Shown here piece by piece: positions 34,114-46,783 of a DNA stretch of 64,000 bases. How positions within the stretch are numbered: position 1 is the first letter of the stretch; each line of letters starts with the position of its first letter. Source of the stretch: Cristatella mucedo (taxonomy: Eukaryota; Bryozoa; Phylactolaemata; Cristatellidae). Position numbers and translations under genes: made by a program. The DNA lies in contig WPIO01000008.1 of the NCBI GenBank assembly GCA_009760855.2, positions 10,149,001 to 10,213,000 on the forward strand. The letters are read 5' to 3'. The notes beneath the pieces are model-generated. The model saw nothing but the letters and a program-made list of their open reading frames with translations, was not told the origin of the DNA and made no database searches.

Positions 34114-34127
34114 TATTTTGTATATAG

Positions 34128-34158
<31 letters not shown>

Positions 34159-34192
34159 TATAGAGATATATAGATATATATATATATATCTC
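34014..34192. repeat. (AT)n microsatellite
   Basis: About 180 bases of near-pure TATA repeats with a few interruptions, flanked by pyrimidine-rich sequence. Confidence 0.95.
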
Positions 34193-34554
34193 TTATCTTT
34201 CTGATTTCTGGATTTTTCTATCTTCGCATCACATCCGCTCTCTACCTCACCTCTCACCTTACTCTCCTTACTCCTTCCTCTCTTTACTAATCCTTCTCTC
34301 TACTTCCGCTTTCTCATAGACTTCCACTCAAACCTTTCTTGCTTATCTTCACCGGCTAGGCTGATTATTGTGCGGCTTAGGAGCGCTAGCAGAGGCGACA
34401 TTTTGAACTCTCGGTATCAGCGAAAAAGCACATATATGACTGAGCGAATTAATTAGTGGCAGACGAAATGGTGCTCCGTTCCTACGTGCAAGGTCTGGAG
34501 GACAAAAAGGCGACACGGAGAGAGCTATCCATATACTCGCTAGCGACGGCTTTC
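34193..34554. other. No recognisable gene
   Basis: CT-rich on the plus strand, then unique sequence leading into the CAG tract. Confidence 0.5.
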
Positions 34555-34712
<158 letters not shown>

Positions 34713-34719
34713 GAGCCCG

Positions 34720-36110
34720 CAGCTATCGCGGCCGACCCCTACCACGCTTGACGGCTCGCTGACGCGTAGCCAGTAGTACCCCGGAGCGGCGGGCAACCGT
34801 CTTCCGGCGCCAGCCGCTCCGAGCGGACGCTCTCTCTCCCTCTCTCGCGCGCACACGCTCGGCGAGGTCTGACGGTTCGACGGCAGCTCGCGCGAGCTGC
34901 CGCCGAGGCGGCGTCTTCGCTCGACGGCGGCGTTTCGCTGTACTTACACGACGAGCGCCGAGCTCCGCTGCAGCAGCGGCAGCAGCAGCAGCAGTCGAGT
35001 CCTGGTCCTGGTCGAGCAATTCCAGAGGCGGAGCGCTCGGAACGGCTCTTGGTAGTGCGCTCGCACTGCAGCAGAGCGGGCACCGAGCCGTCGGTCCGTA
35101 GCCACAACCGCAGTAGCCACCGCCTCCTCCACGTTCGCCGTCATCGCCACCGCCGCCGCCGCCATCGCAGCCGCCGCCGCCGCTGCCGTGGGCCTGCCGC
35201 AGCAGGCGCTCGTGGCTGGGGCGGGGGGCTCGGTGCGAGCAGACGACCAGCCTCTGCCGTCCGTCGGACGCTCCGAGGCGAGCCGGACAGCGGTCACTGT
35301 CAGACATGGCGAGCCGACGGACGCGGCTGTCCCGAGCCTGCCGACGGCGTACGCTCATCGGCGCCCCAGGCTCGCCGAGGGGGGGGGGGTGGTGAGACTG
35401 GAACGAGCGGCTTATTAGCGATGCCCGGATTCGACGCATTTCCGAGAAGGCGCAATTATTTCTGCTCCCGCTGCCGGCCCGGAGGCGCGCTGCTGCGTCG
35501 CGTTTTCCCTGGCGAATTGGCGTTTGGAAAATGCACTGCGTCGATCGAATTAGCGGAGCCGATTGCGCCTCGCCGGGCCGCCGCAGAGGATAGTCGAAAT
35601 GCTGCAATCTCGCGCCGCTCGGCGGCGGCGGCCGCGTCCGCCGCTCGAACGCGAGCAGCGCGGGGCGGCTGGCGGCAGTTAATTTCCGCTTGCGCGCGCT
35701 CGATAATCTCGCCTAGTTGCGCTCGACCTCGTTCGACGCCGAGCTCCGGGGCGCGACTGGGCAGCCGTCTCGGGCTTGGCTTCGGGCGGGCGGCAGCATT
35801 TCGGCGAAATCTTTCTCTTTTCGCTTCGCAACGGTACATACGTCGCAGGTTCGGGCGGACGAGGAAGTGTGCAGCTGAAACGGCAGCGAAGCCGACCGAT
35901 CGCAAGACGATCGGTAGCGATGCGTCGACGATAGACGATAGAGATGCGTAGCGCGATGCGTCGACCTGATGCCGGAGTGACCTCCCTCCGACTGCCCGCT
36001 CGCGACTTACTTCAAGAGCCGCTCGCCGTCGCTGGCAGCTCGCTCGACGCGCCGGCTTCTGCCTAGAAGCGGCGCGTAATAAGATAAGCTCGCGATGAAC
36101 GGAAAAGCTT
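34720..36110. other. CpG-rich island 3
   Basis: CG-dense region holding the candidate first exon at 35307-34948 (minus). The rest of its ORFs lack supported boundaries. Confidence 0.55.
34948..35307 (-). CDS. Candidate first coding exon, degenerate RING-like, Gly-rich
   Basis: ATG in a fair context (GCCATGT), 120 codons, then a strong donor GTAAGT (CGTCGT/GTAAGT) in phase 0, all inside a CpG island. It begins MSDSDRCPARLGASDGRQ and then has VVCSH (C23, H25), H32, H40, a Gly/Asp-rich loop, YCGCG and RCPLCC (C76, C79). The order C, C-x-H, H, CPxC is like a RING-H2 finger, but the second cysteine (C2) and two later ligands are missing or moved, so zinc binding is uncertain. A Q-D repeat and poly-Ala follow. 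No downstream exon was identified. It could instead be a chance ORF in GC-rich DNA. Confidence 0.4.
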
Positions 36111-36131
36111 ACCGGAACGAAGGCGCCTTTA

Positions 36132-36682
36132 GCTGATACTTGAATGATGCAAGGTCATCGCACGTAGTGTGCAAAGCTGGAAGCGAGCTCCAAGCTGTCG
36201 GTGCTGGGAGCGAGCTCTTTAGTAGCTGATACTTGAATGATGCAAGGTCATCGCACGTAGTGTGCAAAGCTGGAAGCGAGCTCCAAGCTGTCGGTGCTGG
36301 GAGCGAGCTCTTTAGTAGCTGATACTTGAATGATGCAAGGTCATCGCACGTAGTGTCCAGAGCTGGAAGCGAGCTCCAAGCTGTCGGTGCTGGGAGCGAG
36401 CTCTTTAGTAGCTGATACTTGAATGATGCAAGGTCATCGCACGTAGTGTCCAGAGCTGGAAGCGAGCTCCAAGCTGTCGGTGCTGGGAGCGAGCTCTTTA
36501 GTAGCTGATACTTGAATGATGCAAGGTCATCGCACGTAGTGTCCAGAGCTGGAAGCGAGCTCCAAGCTGTCGGTGCTGGGAGCGAGCTCTTTAGTAGCTG
36601 ATACTTGAATGATGCAAGGTCATCGCACGTAGTGTCCAGAGCTGGAAGCGAGCTCCAAGCTGTCGGTGCTGGGAGCGAGCTC
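36132..36682. repeat. 93-bp tandem repeat, six copies
   Basis: GCTGATACTTGAATGATGC recurs at 36132, 36225, 36318, 36411, 36504 and 36597, an exact 93-base period. The first two copies carry GTGTGCAAAGC and the last four GTGTCCAGAGC. Stops in each unit argue against coding on the plus strand. Confidence 0.95.
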
Positions 36683-38430
36683 GGCGCTCAATCATCGAAA
36701 GGCTTCGATTTAGCGCAAGAGAGAAGACGGAGATGAGTAGACGCTGAGTGGCAAGCGCAATGCGAGAGGATGGCCGGATGCGCCGGAGGAGTGACGACGT
36801 CGGCGAAGCAGGCTTTGGTGCAAAGTAGAGCCGTTCGCCTAACGGGCAGGTCGCCAGCATGGCGCCGGTGTTCAGCAGCGTCGGATTTTGCTGCTAGTTT
36901 ACCGAGCGAAGAGTTCTCGCGATTTCCGCAGCAGCCAACTGCTGACATTGCTCACGCAAACGAGCTTGAGCTCGCTGCAGTTATGCACGAGCCTCGCTCT
37001 GACACACTCGCTTCCGCGCTCCGGCGCGGTCGCAGCGCGCAGCTCCTCGCTGTGTCTCCAGACCGAGGGCGCGAGCTCCAAAGGCTACAGCGTAAAGGAT
37101 GCGCGTCTCCTCACGCGGCGATGCGGCCAAATGGAGGGGAAAACGAAGGACAATTTCAAAGGCGGGCGCGCGCTCGCGCGACGCAGAGCGGAAGAAGCTC
37201 GTGCGAGCGCGCGCGGCGGATCCTCAGCAGCAGGGCGCATTGCCGGAGGAGCGCCCATCCGGCTACCGCGCAGAAAGCCTTGCTTGCGGCGGGCGCCGCG
37301 CCTGCCGCCGCCGCCGCGCAGCCGCGCTCAAAGTGAGGGAAGCGCTGGCGAGGCGAGCTGGTATCGCGAGCCAAGATATCCAGCTGCGCCTCGCGGAGCG
37401 CGCACGAATACGGACGCGCCGCCGCCGCCGCCGCAAAGCGCGCGCCAGCGAGGTCGGGCTGCGCCGCCGCGGCGCAACATGATGCGGCTGCGCCGCCGCC
37501 ACCGCGGCGAAGCGCGCAGGAGATCGTCAGCAGCGGAAGCTGCGCCAGTCTATGCCGCCTTTTTGACTTTTCGCGCTTCAGCTCGATCGTTTGCTCAGGC
37601 CGAGCTCTCCGAGCGAGTGCGTCGGCTGACATTCCGCGCTCGCGACGTTTCCTGCGCGATGGTGGCGGGAATTCGCTTGCGCTGAGCGACATTGAGGGAC
37701 GGCCGTCGTTACCAGGACTCACCTCACGGCTGCTCAGTCCGGGTGGCCGGCCGCCTTTTTGTTTTATCAGCATCGCGTGTCCGCGCTTACGCAGAGGAAT
37801 AGACCGGCGACACACTCTAACTCTGAACAGGGCGCGCTCATGCGCCGCCGCCGCAGCTGCCGCTAGCGTGTCAGCCGCACTATCGCGGCGGGCATCTATC
37901 ATTTTCGGTTTGGCGCTTGGGCCGAATGGCTTGGCGCGAGTGCCGGCACGCGTGCGTCCTGTGGTCTTCATCGGCTGCCGCTGGGCTCCAGGAGGCTAGA
38001 CATTTTCGGGCTGTGAGTTCACCTGCTGCTCGGAATGCGACGCAGAGCTCCGTCCGTCGGGAGCCTCTGCGGTCGCTCGCTGCGAGCAAAGCGCCGGACA
38101 CGCAGCGGCGGTCCGTGCAGGCTGCGCGGCGAGTGCCGGGCCAGTAACCGGCGCGAATAGAGCGCTCGGCTTCTGCTTCCGCGCGCTAATCGCGGGCGCT
38201 AAGCGCGTGAATCGTCCGCGCCAGCTCCGCAGATGCTCGTCCAGGCGCGCGGTGGCGGCGGCGGCACGCATGCACCGCCGCCGCCGCGCGCCGAGCTCGA
38301 GCCACTCGACCGAGGCAGCCGAGATGGCGGCGAGAAATACCGCCGCTTACCGGGAAGCCCGCAGCTGGCGAGCATTCCTTTCTGCCAGCGGAAGTAGCGC
38401 TTCGTGACGCTGCCTGGTCGTTCTGGGAGA
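36683..38430. other. CpG-rich island 4
   Basis: CG-dense, with poly-Ala/Arg ORFs on both strands. Only the candidate exon at 37971-37723 (minus) has a supported boundary. Confidence 0.5.
37723..37971 (-). CDS. Candidate first coding exon, basic Ala-rich protein
   Basis: Starts at an ATG and runs 83 codons to a consensus donor GTGAGT in phase 0. The peptide begins MKTTGRTRAGTRAKPFGPS, has an Ala run and a basic segment, and ends IKQKGGRPPGLSSRE; GGRPP slightly resembles an AT-hook core. No family was recognised and no second exon found. Chance ORF remains possible. Confidence 0.3.
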
Positions 38431-38539
38431 CCTCGCGTTAGGGGTGGAATTTAGAACTGCTCGCTCGCAGGTCTAGGCTCCCCTTATAAATAGAGCCAGC
38501 CAAAATTAGCCAATGCTCGTCTTGCAGCATCTGTTAGAT

Positions 38540-38740
38540 AGCACACTTGAAAAGGGAAGCTATAAACGCACCTGATCCTCACATAATTATCCGGGTCCAT
38601 ATAAATTGTCGTTTGTGTACTTTCGCCTTCTGATACTGTATGCTGTCACGAACCGTACGGTCATGCTTCCTTCACAGCAAATATGAAGTGCCTAGAAAGA
38701 AATGTTTAGTTCTTCGAGGTCGCTATAAAAAATTTCCTAT
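38540..38740 (+). mobile_element. Diverged L2-like LINE 3' tail
   Basis: ACAGCAAATATGAAGTGCC, then TAGAAAGAAATGTTTAG and a CGCTATAAAA end match the LINE terminal region with several changes. Confidence 0.55.
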
Positions 38741-38786
38741 TGTAGCCAATTGCAGTTATTGAGACGCAACGCTCATTACATAAAAG

Positions 38787-38790
<4 letters not shown>

Positions 38791-38848
<58 letters not shown>

Positions 38849-38956
38849 TGTGTGAATAAAAGAAAGAGAGCGGGAGAAGGCGAAAGAGATGGATCGCGAA
38901 AGAGAGAGGGGGAGAGGGTGAATTAACGACAGACTAAAAAGAGAGAGAGGGGGAGG

Positions 38957-39036
<80 letters not shown>
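38791..39036. repeat. (GA)n tracts
   Basis: Two pure (GA)n runs, about 38791-38846 and 38956-39026, separated by GA-rich sequence and a short GTGTGTG. Confidence 0.95.
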
Positions 39037-39037
<1 letters not shown>

Positions 39038-39456
39038 AAAGCGCGGGCTGTTGAAGCGCGCGTATTTTTCGGCCAGTGCTCGCGCGCTGCGAACGAGCAA
39101 CCGCGAAGCTTATATGCTTCCGCTAGCCCGCAGTACCAGTAAATCTGTGTGTGAGAAAACTCAGAAAAGGCACGCCAAGCGGCTTAGAAAATAGACTCGC
39201 ACGCATGTCCGCATTACGGGGACTTGTGGTTGTGAGCGTGCCGAGCGCTGCGACCGTTACAGGTGGGGTCGGCTATTACCGGTCGTTGCGTAGCAGCACT
39301 TCAGTCCCCCTCGATGACGAGGACTGTTGGACTGCCACGGCAGCCAGATCGCGACAGTCCAAGGAGTGAGTACTAGTGGCTCCTGAATTACAACTCACTG
39401 GAGCCGTTACCGTCGTTGTGGGTTCTCATTAGTCTCTAGCTTTGTAGTGACCGGGG

Positions 39457-39458
<2 letters not shown>
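39037..39458. other. No recognisable gene
   Basis: Short ORFs only. Confidence 0.5.

Positions 39459-39531
<73 letters not shown>
39459..39531. repeat. (AT)n microsatellite
   Basis: About 70 bases of near-pure AT repeat. Confidence 0.95.
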
Positions 39532-39811
39532 CCGGGATAGCTGCGGGCTCCAGAAAACGAGTGCTTCGTCATGAATGCGGCCTTCGATTAGATTGGCCGC
39601 TCCCAATAGCACTAACGGTGCAGCCTTGTTAAACTAAGCTACGCCGCTCTCTATTGACGGCGCCTCTCTACTGACTGCTGCATCGAGGCAGCGTGTACGA
39701 GTCGCTGGCTTGGCCAGCTTCGTGCTCACGCGCAGTCGCGCTTTCACTCGCGTCGGAAAGGACTGGCGCCGTCGCGCGAGAGAGCTGTGAAAGAGCTTGT
39801 GGCCCTAAGAG
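39532..39811. other. No recognisable gene
   Basis: Sequence between the (AT)n and (GA)n tracts. Confidence 0.5.
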
Positions 39812-40136
<325 letters not shown>

Positions 40137-41042
40137 GGAATTTTATGATAAGAGTAATGTAAACAAATAGGGCGGCCGATTCAATTGCCAGAAATTCGAG
40201 AGTCAGAGTCTTCGCGAGCGCGACCTCGTAACGCGCCTCGTAACGCTCGCGAGACCGTCGCGGTCGGTGGCAGACGCTTAGTGCGTACGCTCAGTGCGTC
40301 CGGTAGCAGCGAGCCTGAGCGTGCTCGCCCTCAGGGCGCTCAGTCCGCGCCGAGCAGCGCGTCGAGTCGGCGCTCTTAGATCGGCGAGAAATCGATAGAG
40401 CTGACGGGGCGCAGTACGAGTGACGCATCGGCGCCTCCGATGTATGCTGTATTCGACTGCGGGTATCTCGGCGAGCTACGCAAAATTCCTAGAATGGCTA
40501 GGGTCTCTGAGCAGCGCTCGTCTTTTCTTACTCAGCGGCGGCATCACTCGATCGCTGGTACGACGCGAGCCAGCTTCCAAGGCTGCCGATGATCGCAGCC
40601 AATCGAAAATCAGGAGAGGCTGCCCTTTGAATACATCGGCACGATGTACACATTGGCCGGGTTTGAGTCGCTCGGCGCAAGTCCATCGGTAGCCATTGGC
40701 TGATCTGATCTGATTGGCAACGAGCTGGCCACGGCATTGAATGAGGAAACGCTCTATTTTAACCACGAAACCAAAATTTGTTGCGTGTAAATTCTGCCGA
40801 TCCCTTATCTTGTCCTGTTGCTTCAGGTTTGACCTAATTATCGTTTCATTAATCAGGCTTGAATGTCTGAATTCAGACAGAATATGAACAGTGTACAGTA
40901 ATTTAATAATAATAATATTGCACTTGATTTCAATGAGTTAGGAGGACACTGCTTGCATCGCCCCACTGTGCTAGTCCGCGGACAGCCTGCATGCTGCATG
41001 CTGGTAGCGCCACTGAACGACTAGTAGCCTGGCAGCAACAGC
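40137..41042. other. No recognisable gene
   Basis: Moderately GC-rich at first. No supported exon. Confidence 0.5.
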
Positions 41043-41340
41043 AAGCGCTTATTCACAGAAATCACGCCGGCCATGCCCAGTCTATGCACACTAGACGGCC
41101 ACCCGCCGCCGAGGGATCCGGCCGTCTCTCTCCTCCTGTGTACTCCCCAGGCAGCCCTTTTATTTCATGCACGCATTGTTTTGCACAGCCCAGCCATTGT
41201 CGTTCCGAAACCGCTCCCGCTCGACAGCTGGGGCGGCAGTCTGGGTAGATGGATGTCCCCACAGATGCCACGGTGATTGCCTGGATTTTGCAGCCCGACG
41301 ACTGCCAAGTCATCGGCCGCGAGCCACTGTCTTCCACACG
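41043..41340. repeat. Dispersed repeat of unknown type, copy 2
   Basis: Second copy of the 6390-6690 repeat, same orientation, with shared blocks TTCCGAAACCGC, GGCAGTCT(A/G)GGTAGATGG and CCCACAGATGCCAC. Roughly 70 to 80 percent similar by eye. Confidence 0.6.
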
Positions 41341-41589
41341 CTCAACCCTTCGACAGTGGGCTGCTCAGAGTGACGGATACTTCAAATGGCCGTCGCGCAT
41401 CGCTCAAGGCCGCCTTAGTCAGCGTCGTCTCACACCCACTACTACGTACTACGTAGTACGAATAGTGCGAGTAGCTCACCGGGAGAGTCCTGCTGGGCTA
41501 ATGGAAAGAAGAAGTGTGGAAGGGCTGCAGGCACAGTGTTGAACTAGAGCAGAGTGACCCATATGATCGGCGTTACGACATCACTGACT

Positions 41590-41866
41590 GGATGGCATTA
41601 AAAAGAAAAGCTAAAATGAATCTATTTATTGCAACATTTAGCGGGTCAATGTGACTCGTCCTTTGTGTACGTACGCCTGCTGCCACTGTGCACGCTGCCA
41701 CTAACCTTATTTGTATTCTGACCCTGTGCATGTCACCCCTAACCATGTTGTGCTTGCTGTCATTGAGCATGCTACAATTAGCCATTCGATGTTGCTTCCT
41801 TTGTAGCAAATGTAAAGTGCCTATAGAGAGTTAAGTTCTCTGAGGACGCTGCACACATCGTATTAG
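41590..41866 (+). mobile_element. L2-like LINE 3' UTR copy
   Basis: Starts at the AAAAAGAAAAGCTAAAATGA end of ORF2, then the 3' UTR with CCTAACCATGTTGTGCTTGC, and a terminal block with AGTTAAGTTCTCTGAGGACG. Confidence 0.75.
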
Positions 41867-41908
41867 CAAATGCAAAGTATCGAATGGTAGAGATTTCTAG
41901 GCAAATGA

Positions 41909-41959
41909 AGATACTATAGCTGCATTCAGCAGAGGGCGCTGAATGCAGCTATAGTATCT
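41909..41959. repeat. Perfect hairpin, 22-bp arms, 7-nt loop
   Basis: Arms 41909-41930 and 41938-41959 are exact reverse complements around the loop AGAGGGC. It lies in ordinary-GC DNA, so it is not a by-product of CpG richness. Confidence 0.95.
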
Positions 41960-41984
41960 AATGAAAGTCATCTAGGGAGTCCAT

Positions 41985-42120
41985 AAAGTTTGGTGTAACT
42001 AAGGGATCAGTTTTACGCCCCCTTGTTATCGCTATCTATTCTCTTCTCCTGGCCGATGTCATCATGATAAACAATCTCGGCTTTCATTTCTTCTCTGACG
42101 TCACTCAGAATGATGCATCA
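41985..42120 (+). mobile_element. Short degenerate LINE reverse transcriptase fragment
   Basis: Reads GVTKGSVLRPLVIAIYSLLL, ADVI, then GFHFFSDVTQ, corresponding to GVPQGSVLGP...GFHFYADDTQ of the 19.5-kb copy, with the catalytic ADD mutated. Confidence 0.75.
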
Positions 42121-43545
42121 GGTCTTCCGACTAGAGGGTGACATTAGTCATGCTGATACCTAATAATTTGACGCTTGGCAGCAAACCATGAGCGTTTTCC
42201 TGCCGTAAGAGAATAGTTTAATGTTGCCTCACGCGCTGTTCTGTCTTTAAGGTATATATACATTGCTAAAGACGAAATGAGCGGTTGCACCATATATCGT
42301 TCCTCGCCGTTAGATCTCATCCAGGGCTACGAACTTCATGTCGTAGGTCAGCAATTTACCTGCTGTAAACTTTTAGCAGAAATTATGCAGTATCACCTTC
42401 TCACCTTGTGCAGTGGCCATGTTCAACATTGGCAGATTCAAGGTCGTCGTTTGCACTTTGCTTCGCTTTGTCTGCCTGATTATCCACTTAGAAATGACCG
42501 CGCTTAAACGCAGGCGGCGCCGCCCTCATCGGGAGCAGGCAGCAGGTATTTCCTGGAAGAGTGTTGCGTTCTACAGTAACGGCGAGGCGACAGCGACATA
42601 TACATTCTGTACAGTGAAAACGTTTAAAAGAAATCCCTGTCTGGCCGTATATCTGGTATATTTTCTGCACTTAATAAGCACTATAATCTCATCATCTTTA
42701 ATTTCTCTTCTCTCATTTCTAACCCTAAATTTTCCCTCCACATCTCTGCTCTTTCTATCCGGCTCAGTATGGCTTGTTTTAACCCAGTCCGTGTTCTACT
42801 GCATACTAGGTAGCTGAGAGCGGCAGCAATCAAGAATGCTCGTGAATATTGAATCCGTGTCCTCTGTAGACAGCTTATTTGTACCACCCGAAGAGAACTG
42901 TGCGTTATTGGTAGGGTGCATCAAGTACAACCGACCAACCATCTCATCAGATAGCTTTTTATATGGCCTTAGTCATAGATTGTGTCCGGTTCCCAAGGAT
43001 TTTTAACTCAAACAAACATTTACAGTCTCTGGCAATCGTCAAAACGTGGGTAACTTGGTAACCGAGTCCATCGCCAGACTCGATGCAAAAGAGCGTCTCA
43101 GCTGGCTGCCCCATTGGATGCGGCGGCGGCCATGCAGGCTGGACGGCTCCACTCCACTCTCGCTTTTGTCCTTGCACTCAAGCCTGCTGCCACGCAACGG
43201 CGGAGTTTTAGGCAGCAGGCGTTTCTTGTCTCGCGCACCAGCGGTATTTAGCCGAGGAGAGGGCCACCGGCATCTTGCTCTTGCCAGTGGCAGAAAGACG
43301 AAGCAAATAGCTAATAGGTCAAGTTTGAAGAATTGGCCCAGGCCAAGGACCGCTAGCCCCTTTATTGCACACTCACGGGGTGATTTGGCTTCTAGAATGA
43401 GGTGTCTCAGAAAGTGACTTCTCATAGATACACGTTAACTTATGTCACAGTGTAGGGTGACTGGCCGCGTTGGACGTACAGTTGCTCTGGGAATCGTCCC
43501 TGTGCAATGCACTACCTGGGAACCTGCAGAGCAGGAACAAGTCAA
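42121..43545. other. No recognisable gene
   Basis: Overlapping ORFs at 42413-42817 and 43039-43425 show no motif. The first is pyrimidine-rich. Confidence 0.5.
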
Positions 43546-43676
43546 GTTCATTTAAAATAGCACCCTACAAAAATTTAATCTCTATTCAAATGCTTCACAC
43601 ATGACACGGGGCTCGAGCCTACGACCTAGGCCAGACATTGGTCGGAGCGAGCACCTTAACCACGGGCCCAAACCAG
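43546..43676 (-). mobile_element. SINE-B copy
   Basis: Minus strand: GGTTAAGGTGCTCGCTCCGA head, a CGTAGGCTCGAGCCCC B-box region and a tail resembling GAATAGAGATTAAATTT. Confidence 0.75.
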
Positions 43677-45139
43677 CGCGGCCGATGTCGCCATGAGCGC
43701 TCTTACAACCAATCAAAAATGGCTAGTTGCTAGGTCTTGGGTTGTAAATGCTGAGATATTTGTTTAACTCCCCAGTGGACAAAAATATATCTTTCCGCGT
43801 AGCCACGATTAAAAAAACACAGAGCCATCGAAGGCAGTCGTACGAGGGATTGGCAGCAGCAAAATACCGCTTCGACTAGAAATTCTCGCGTGACCTAGAG
43901 TGACCTCTGACTCTCCTGGTCAGGGTTCTCAACCAATAAGAGGTATCGAGAATTCATTATCTGGCTCTCCCCACGCACGCGGCTTATCTCCTCTACGGGG
44001 CTTATCTTTCCCGGCGCTTATCGCCTCGCCGCTTTACGAGACCCCACGCGCGCCGGAGCCGAGGAACCGACGGTGCGGCCTGAATGCGCGCGCAGGTCAA
44101 TACTTGCTACTGGTTGCCGGGCAGCGTGAGTTGCGTCCGCTGAGGTAAGCAGCCGCGAGCAGCTGCGGATCGCGGCTCGACGACACTTAAGCTCCGGTCC
44201 AGGTCACGTGGTCCAACGTCTCGGCGTGGCGCATCGGCGGCCCACCAGGCGCGTCTAGTAGGCACCCCTGAATGACTTAATACGTGTGGTGTGGTCCTGG
44301 TGGCTTAGCGACTGAAGGACTAACTTGAAAATACACAGCGAACCTACGTACTAGAATTGTGCTTAGCGTCTCTTTCTGAGTCCTGATGACCTGCTGATTT
44401 TTCAAGCTACCGCTGCCATCTGGATTCTCAAGCTCAACTTACTGACGGCATCAATAGTCAGAGCGGCGTTGCCTATCGCATTTCATGAGGCTGCCGCCTG
44501 CCGACTGAGTGAGCGGTTTAATGTGAACAATCTGGAAGGCAGCGCAGCTAGCAGCTGCCACGGGAAGCGATGCCTAGCAGACGACCGGCAGATAAGAATA
44601 ATATAATATAATAATAATAATAAACAGATAAGAGCCGTTAACGGCTGGCCAATTGGGTAGCAGAGAAAGATAGGCAGACGCACAGATGGCCGTACTGGCA
44701 GATGTCAGCAGTGTCGAATGGCTAGCGGACACCGGCAGTAGCATCCATTCGCTATATCGCCCGTTTCCAACGAGGAGCGGCTGCCACAAATGAGCCCGAG
44801 AGAGACCATCGTGCAGAGGCAGCTAGCTCCAAGTGGTCGTTTTGAGATACGCGCAATGCTAATAATAAGCAAATATCGCTATCAACTCGCCGCATCTATG
44901 GCCGAGTTCTCGCGGGATTTCAGTGAGCTCTGTCGGTACTCGTCTGTCGGCGGATGTTCGCTGCTGCACAAATGCCGCCGATCGTGAACCTAGAGCGTAC
45001 CGCAGCGAGCCGTGCGCCGAGTCGCGCGCGCGGCCGAAATCCTGATGCACAAGCTCTCTAGGATCGTTGGAGTTTATTGGACGGGAAAAAAGAGAGTGAA
45101 GACCGAAGCTAATGAGCACTTTGGTCGTATTTGTGGCAA
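43677..45139. other. No recognisable gene
   Basis: A short AATAATA-type tract lies at 44595-44625. No supported exon. Confidence 0.5.
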
Positions 45140-45232
45140 ATATAATGATAACAACGCACTCGATAGAGCGCTATTAGAGAACTCAATCTCTTTCTAGGCG
45201 CTTACGTCCGTTGATCCACACGATCGGTAACC
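45140..45232 (-). mobile_element. L2-like LINE terminal block
   Basis: Minus strand: GCGCCTAGAAAGAGATTGAG followed by TTCTCTAATAGCGC and a decayed AT-rich tail. Confidence 0.7.
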
Positions 45233-45839
45233 GTTGGCAGATTCCGGAATTAGCACTTTTGCTACAAATCTTAGAGGCCACGATCGTGCTATTCATTCAC
45301 TACAGATTTATCAGAAATATAGTTTGCAGAGGGCTTTATTGCGTTGTGTAGTACAAAGGGTAGCATACCGATGTCCAGACGTTACACATGAGGAAAAGTA
45401 ATTAAACCCTAAACCGTCTGACGCTCCGCCTTTCTCGGCAATCTACGCTGAATGCTTAACACGATCGTCGCCTCCGCGGCCCATTGTCAAATAAGAAATG
45501 CACAAGTTTTCAACGACAGAAGCATCAATTGCGCAAAAGGGTCTTCGAGGGAAAGCAGCTCGTAAGCGGTGCCCCAAATTACACGAAGCGCTTGAGATGA
45601 CGCCGACAATCTGGTTCGCAAAGTGCGAGCACTTTACCTCCTTTTGAAAAGAATCTCTTAAGCTCCCTCTAGCACTGTCATTTCCCAGTTAGCTATAAAA
45701 GAGCGTCAAGCTCCGCGCCGAATGCGAGCCGCACGGAATAAAAAGAAGTAAAAAACGAAACGTGCAACTCAAAATTTGAAGAGCCTCAAATTGAGCGTCG
45801 AAGGCCTTTAGTAAAGGCCGCTTTAGACCTGTCCAGAGG
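45233..45839. other. No recognisable gene
   Basis: No feature was recognised before the Mutator-like element. Confidence 0.5.
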
Positions 45840-46196
45840 GTTGGGTGACTATTGAACCTACGACTACTGACCCTACGACAATTGGCCTGTACCGACCGGC
45901 TTATACGACAATTGATCTATATGCCATCTGGTCTGCGACTACTGGACCTACGACATCTGACCTGTACTAACTGGCCTATACGACAAGTGATCTATATGTC
46001 AATTTATAAGAATAATACACAATTTTTAATTTAAACAATTAATACACACAATTAATAATGAATTCCTGATTGTCTGACATTTCTTTTATATTTGTGCAAC
46101 ACAATTATTAGTAAAACAGTTTTTTCTCTTAAAAGTGTCAACAATGTTCATTAAGTTCTAGATAAAATCGATCTTAATGTTATTGTAGCTTCTCAA

Positions 46197-46480
46197 CTAA
46201 CTTTGCAACAAATATGAAATGGCTCGAAGAAAATTTAGAACATCTGTACGACCGTAACCTTCAACAGCCCGTCGAACCTTTTTGGCAAGCTCGCGGTATC
46301 TCTTTGCTTGGGCAACAAGAACGCCAGTGGTGCCTTGCAAGAACAAGGCTGTCTGCTTACCAAGGTCCATGAGAAGCCCTTTCAGAAATGCCCGCATCGT
46401 CGGATGATGGCACTGGAACAATGCTTGGAGCCCGTAATGCCACCCCTCTGCTGCATTAGTTGTACGAGTTACACCATCTG
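46197..46480 (-). pseudogene. MULE transposase C-terminal remnant
   Basis: Minus strand: GVTRTTNAAEGWHYGLQALF, then CHHPTMRAFLKGLL, and later an ALKK/Y...FLRAISYLL-like end. The motif R-T-N-N-x-x-E-x-W-H followed by an HP and a leucine-rich helix is typical of animal MULE/FLYWCH-type transposases. The DDE catalytic core upstream is missing. The ORF stops at 46197. Confidence 0.65.
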
Positions 46481-46757
46481 TAGTATCATTCGTTATTAGA
46501 CGAGCCTTGCAACCAAGGTGTCAGTATTTGCAGCATCGCCAATTCGTAGTGCCGCTTGCATTAACGATTACTTTACAGTATTCAAAGTTTCTACATATAG
46601 CAGTAGCATTTACACAATCGGAAATTCCGTACCGTATCGCTGGCTCCTTGATTTATAAATATTTTAATGTTCAACAATTATTAACTTAAGAAATTATAAA
46701 TTCTATTTATTTATACTAGCTGATATCCAATCCTTATAATAGTCTGTAACCTAATTT

Positions 46758-46783
46758 ATATATATATATATATATATATATAA
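46758..46783. repeat. Short (AT)n tract inside the MULE
   Basis: TATATATA run of about 25 bases. Confidence 0.9.

Noticed and set aside
36132-36682. CRISPR array
   Set aside because: Tandem 93-bp units with no unique spacers, in an animal genome.
43039-43425. Overlapping ORFs on both strands (123 and 128 codons)
   Set aside because: Neither has a recognisable domain or splice context; two open strands suggest base composition.
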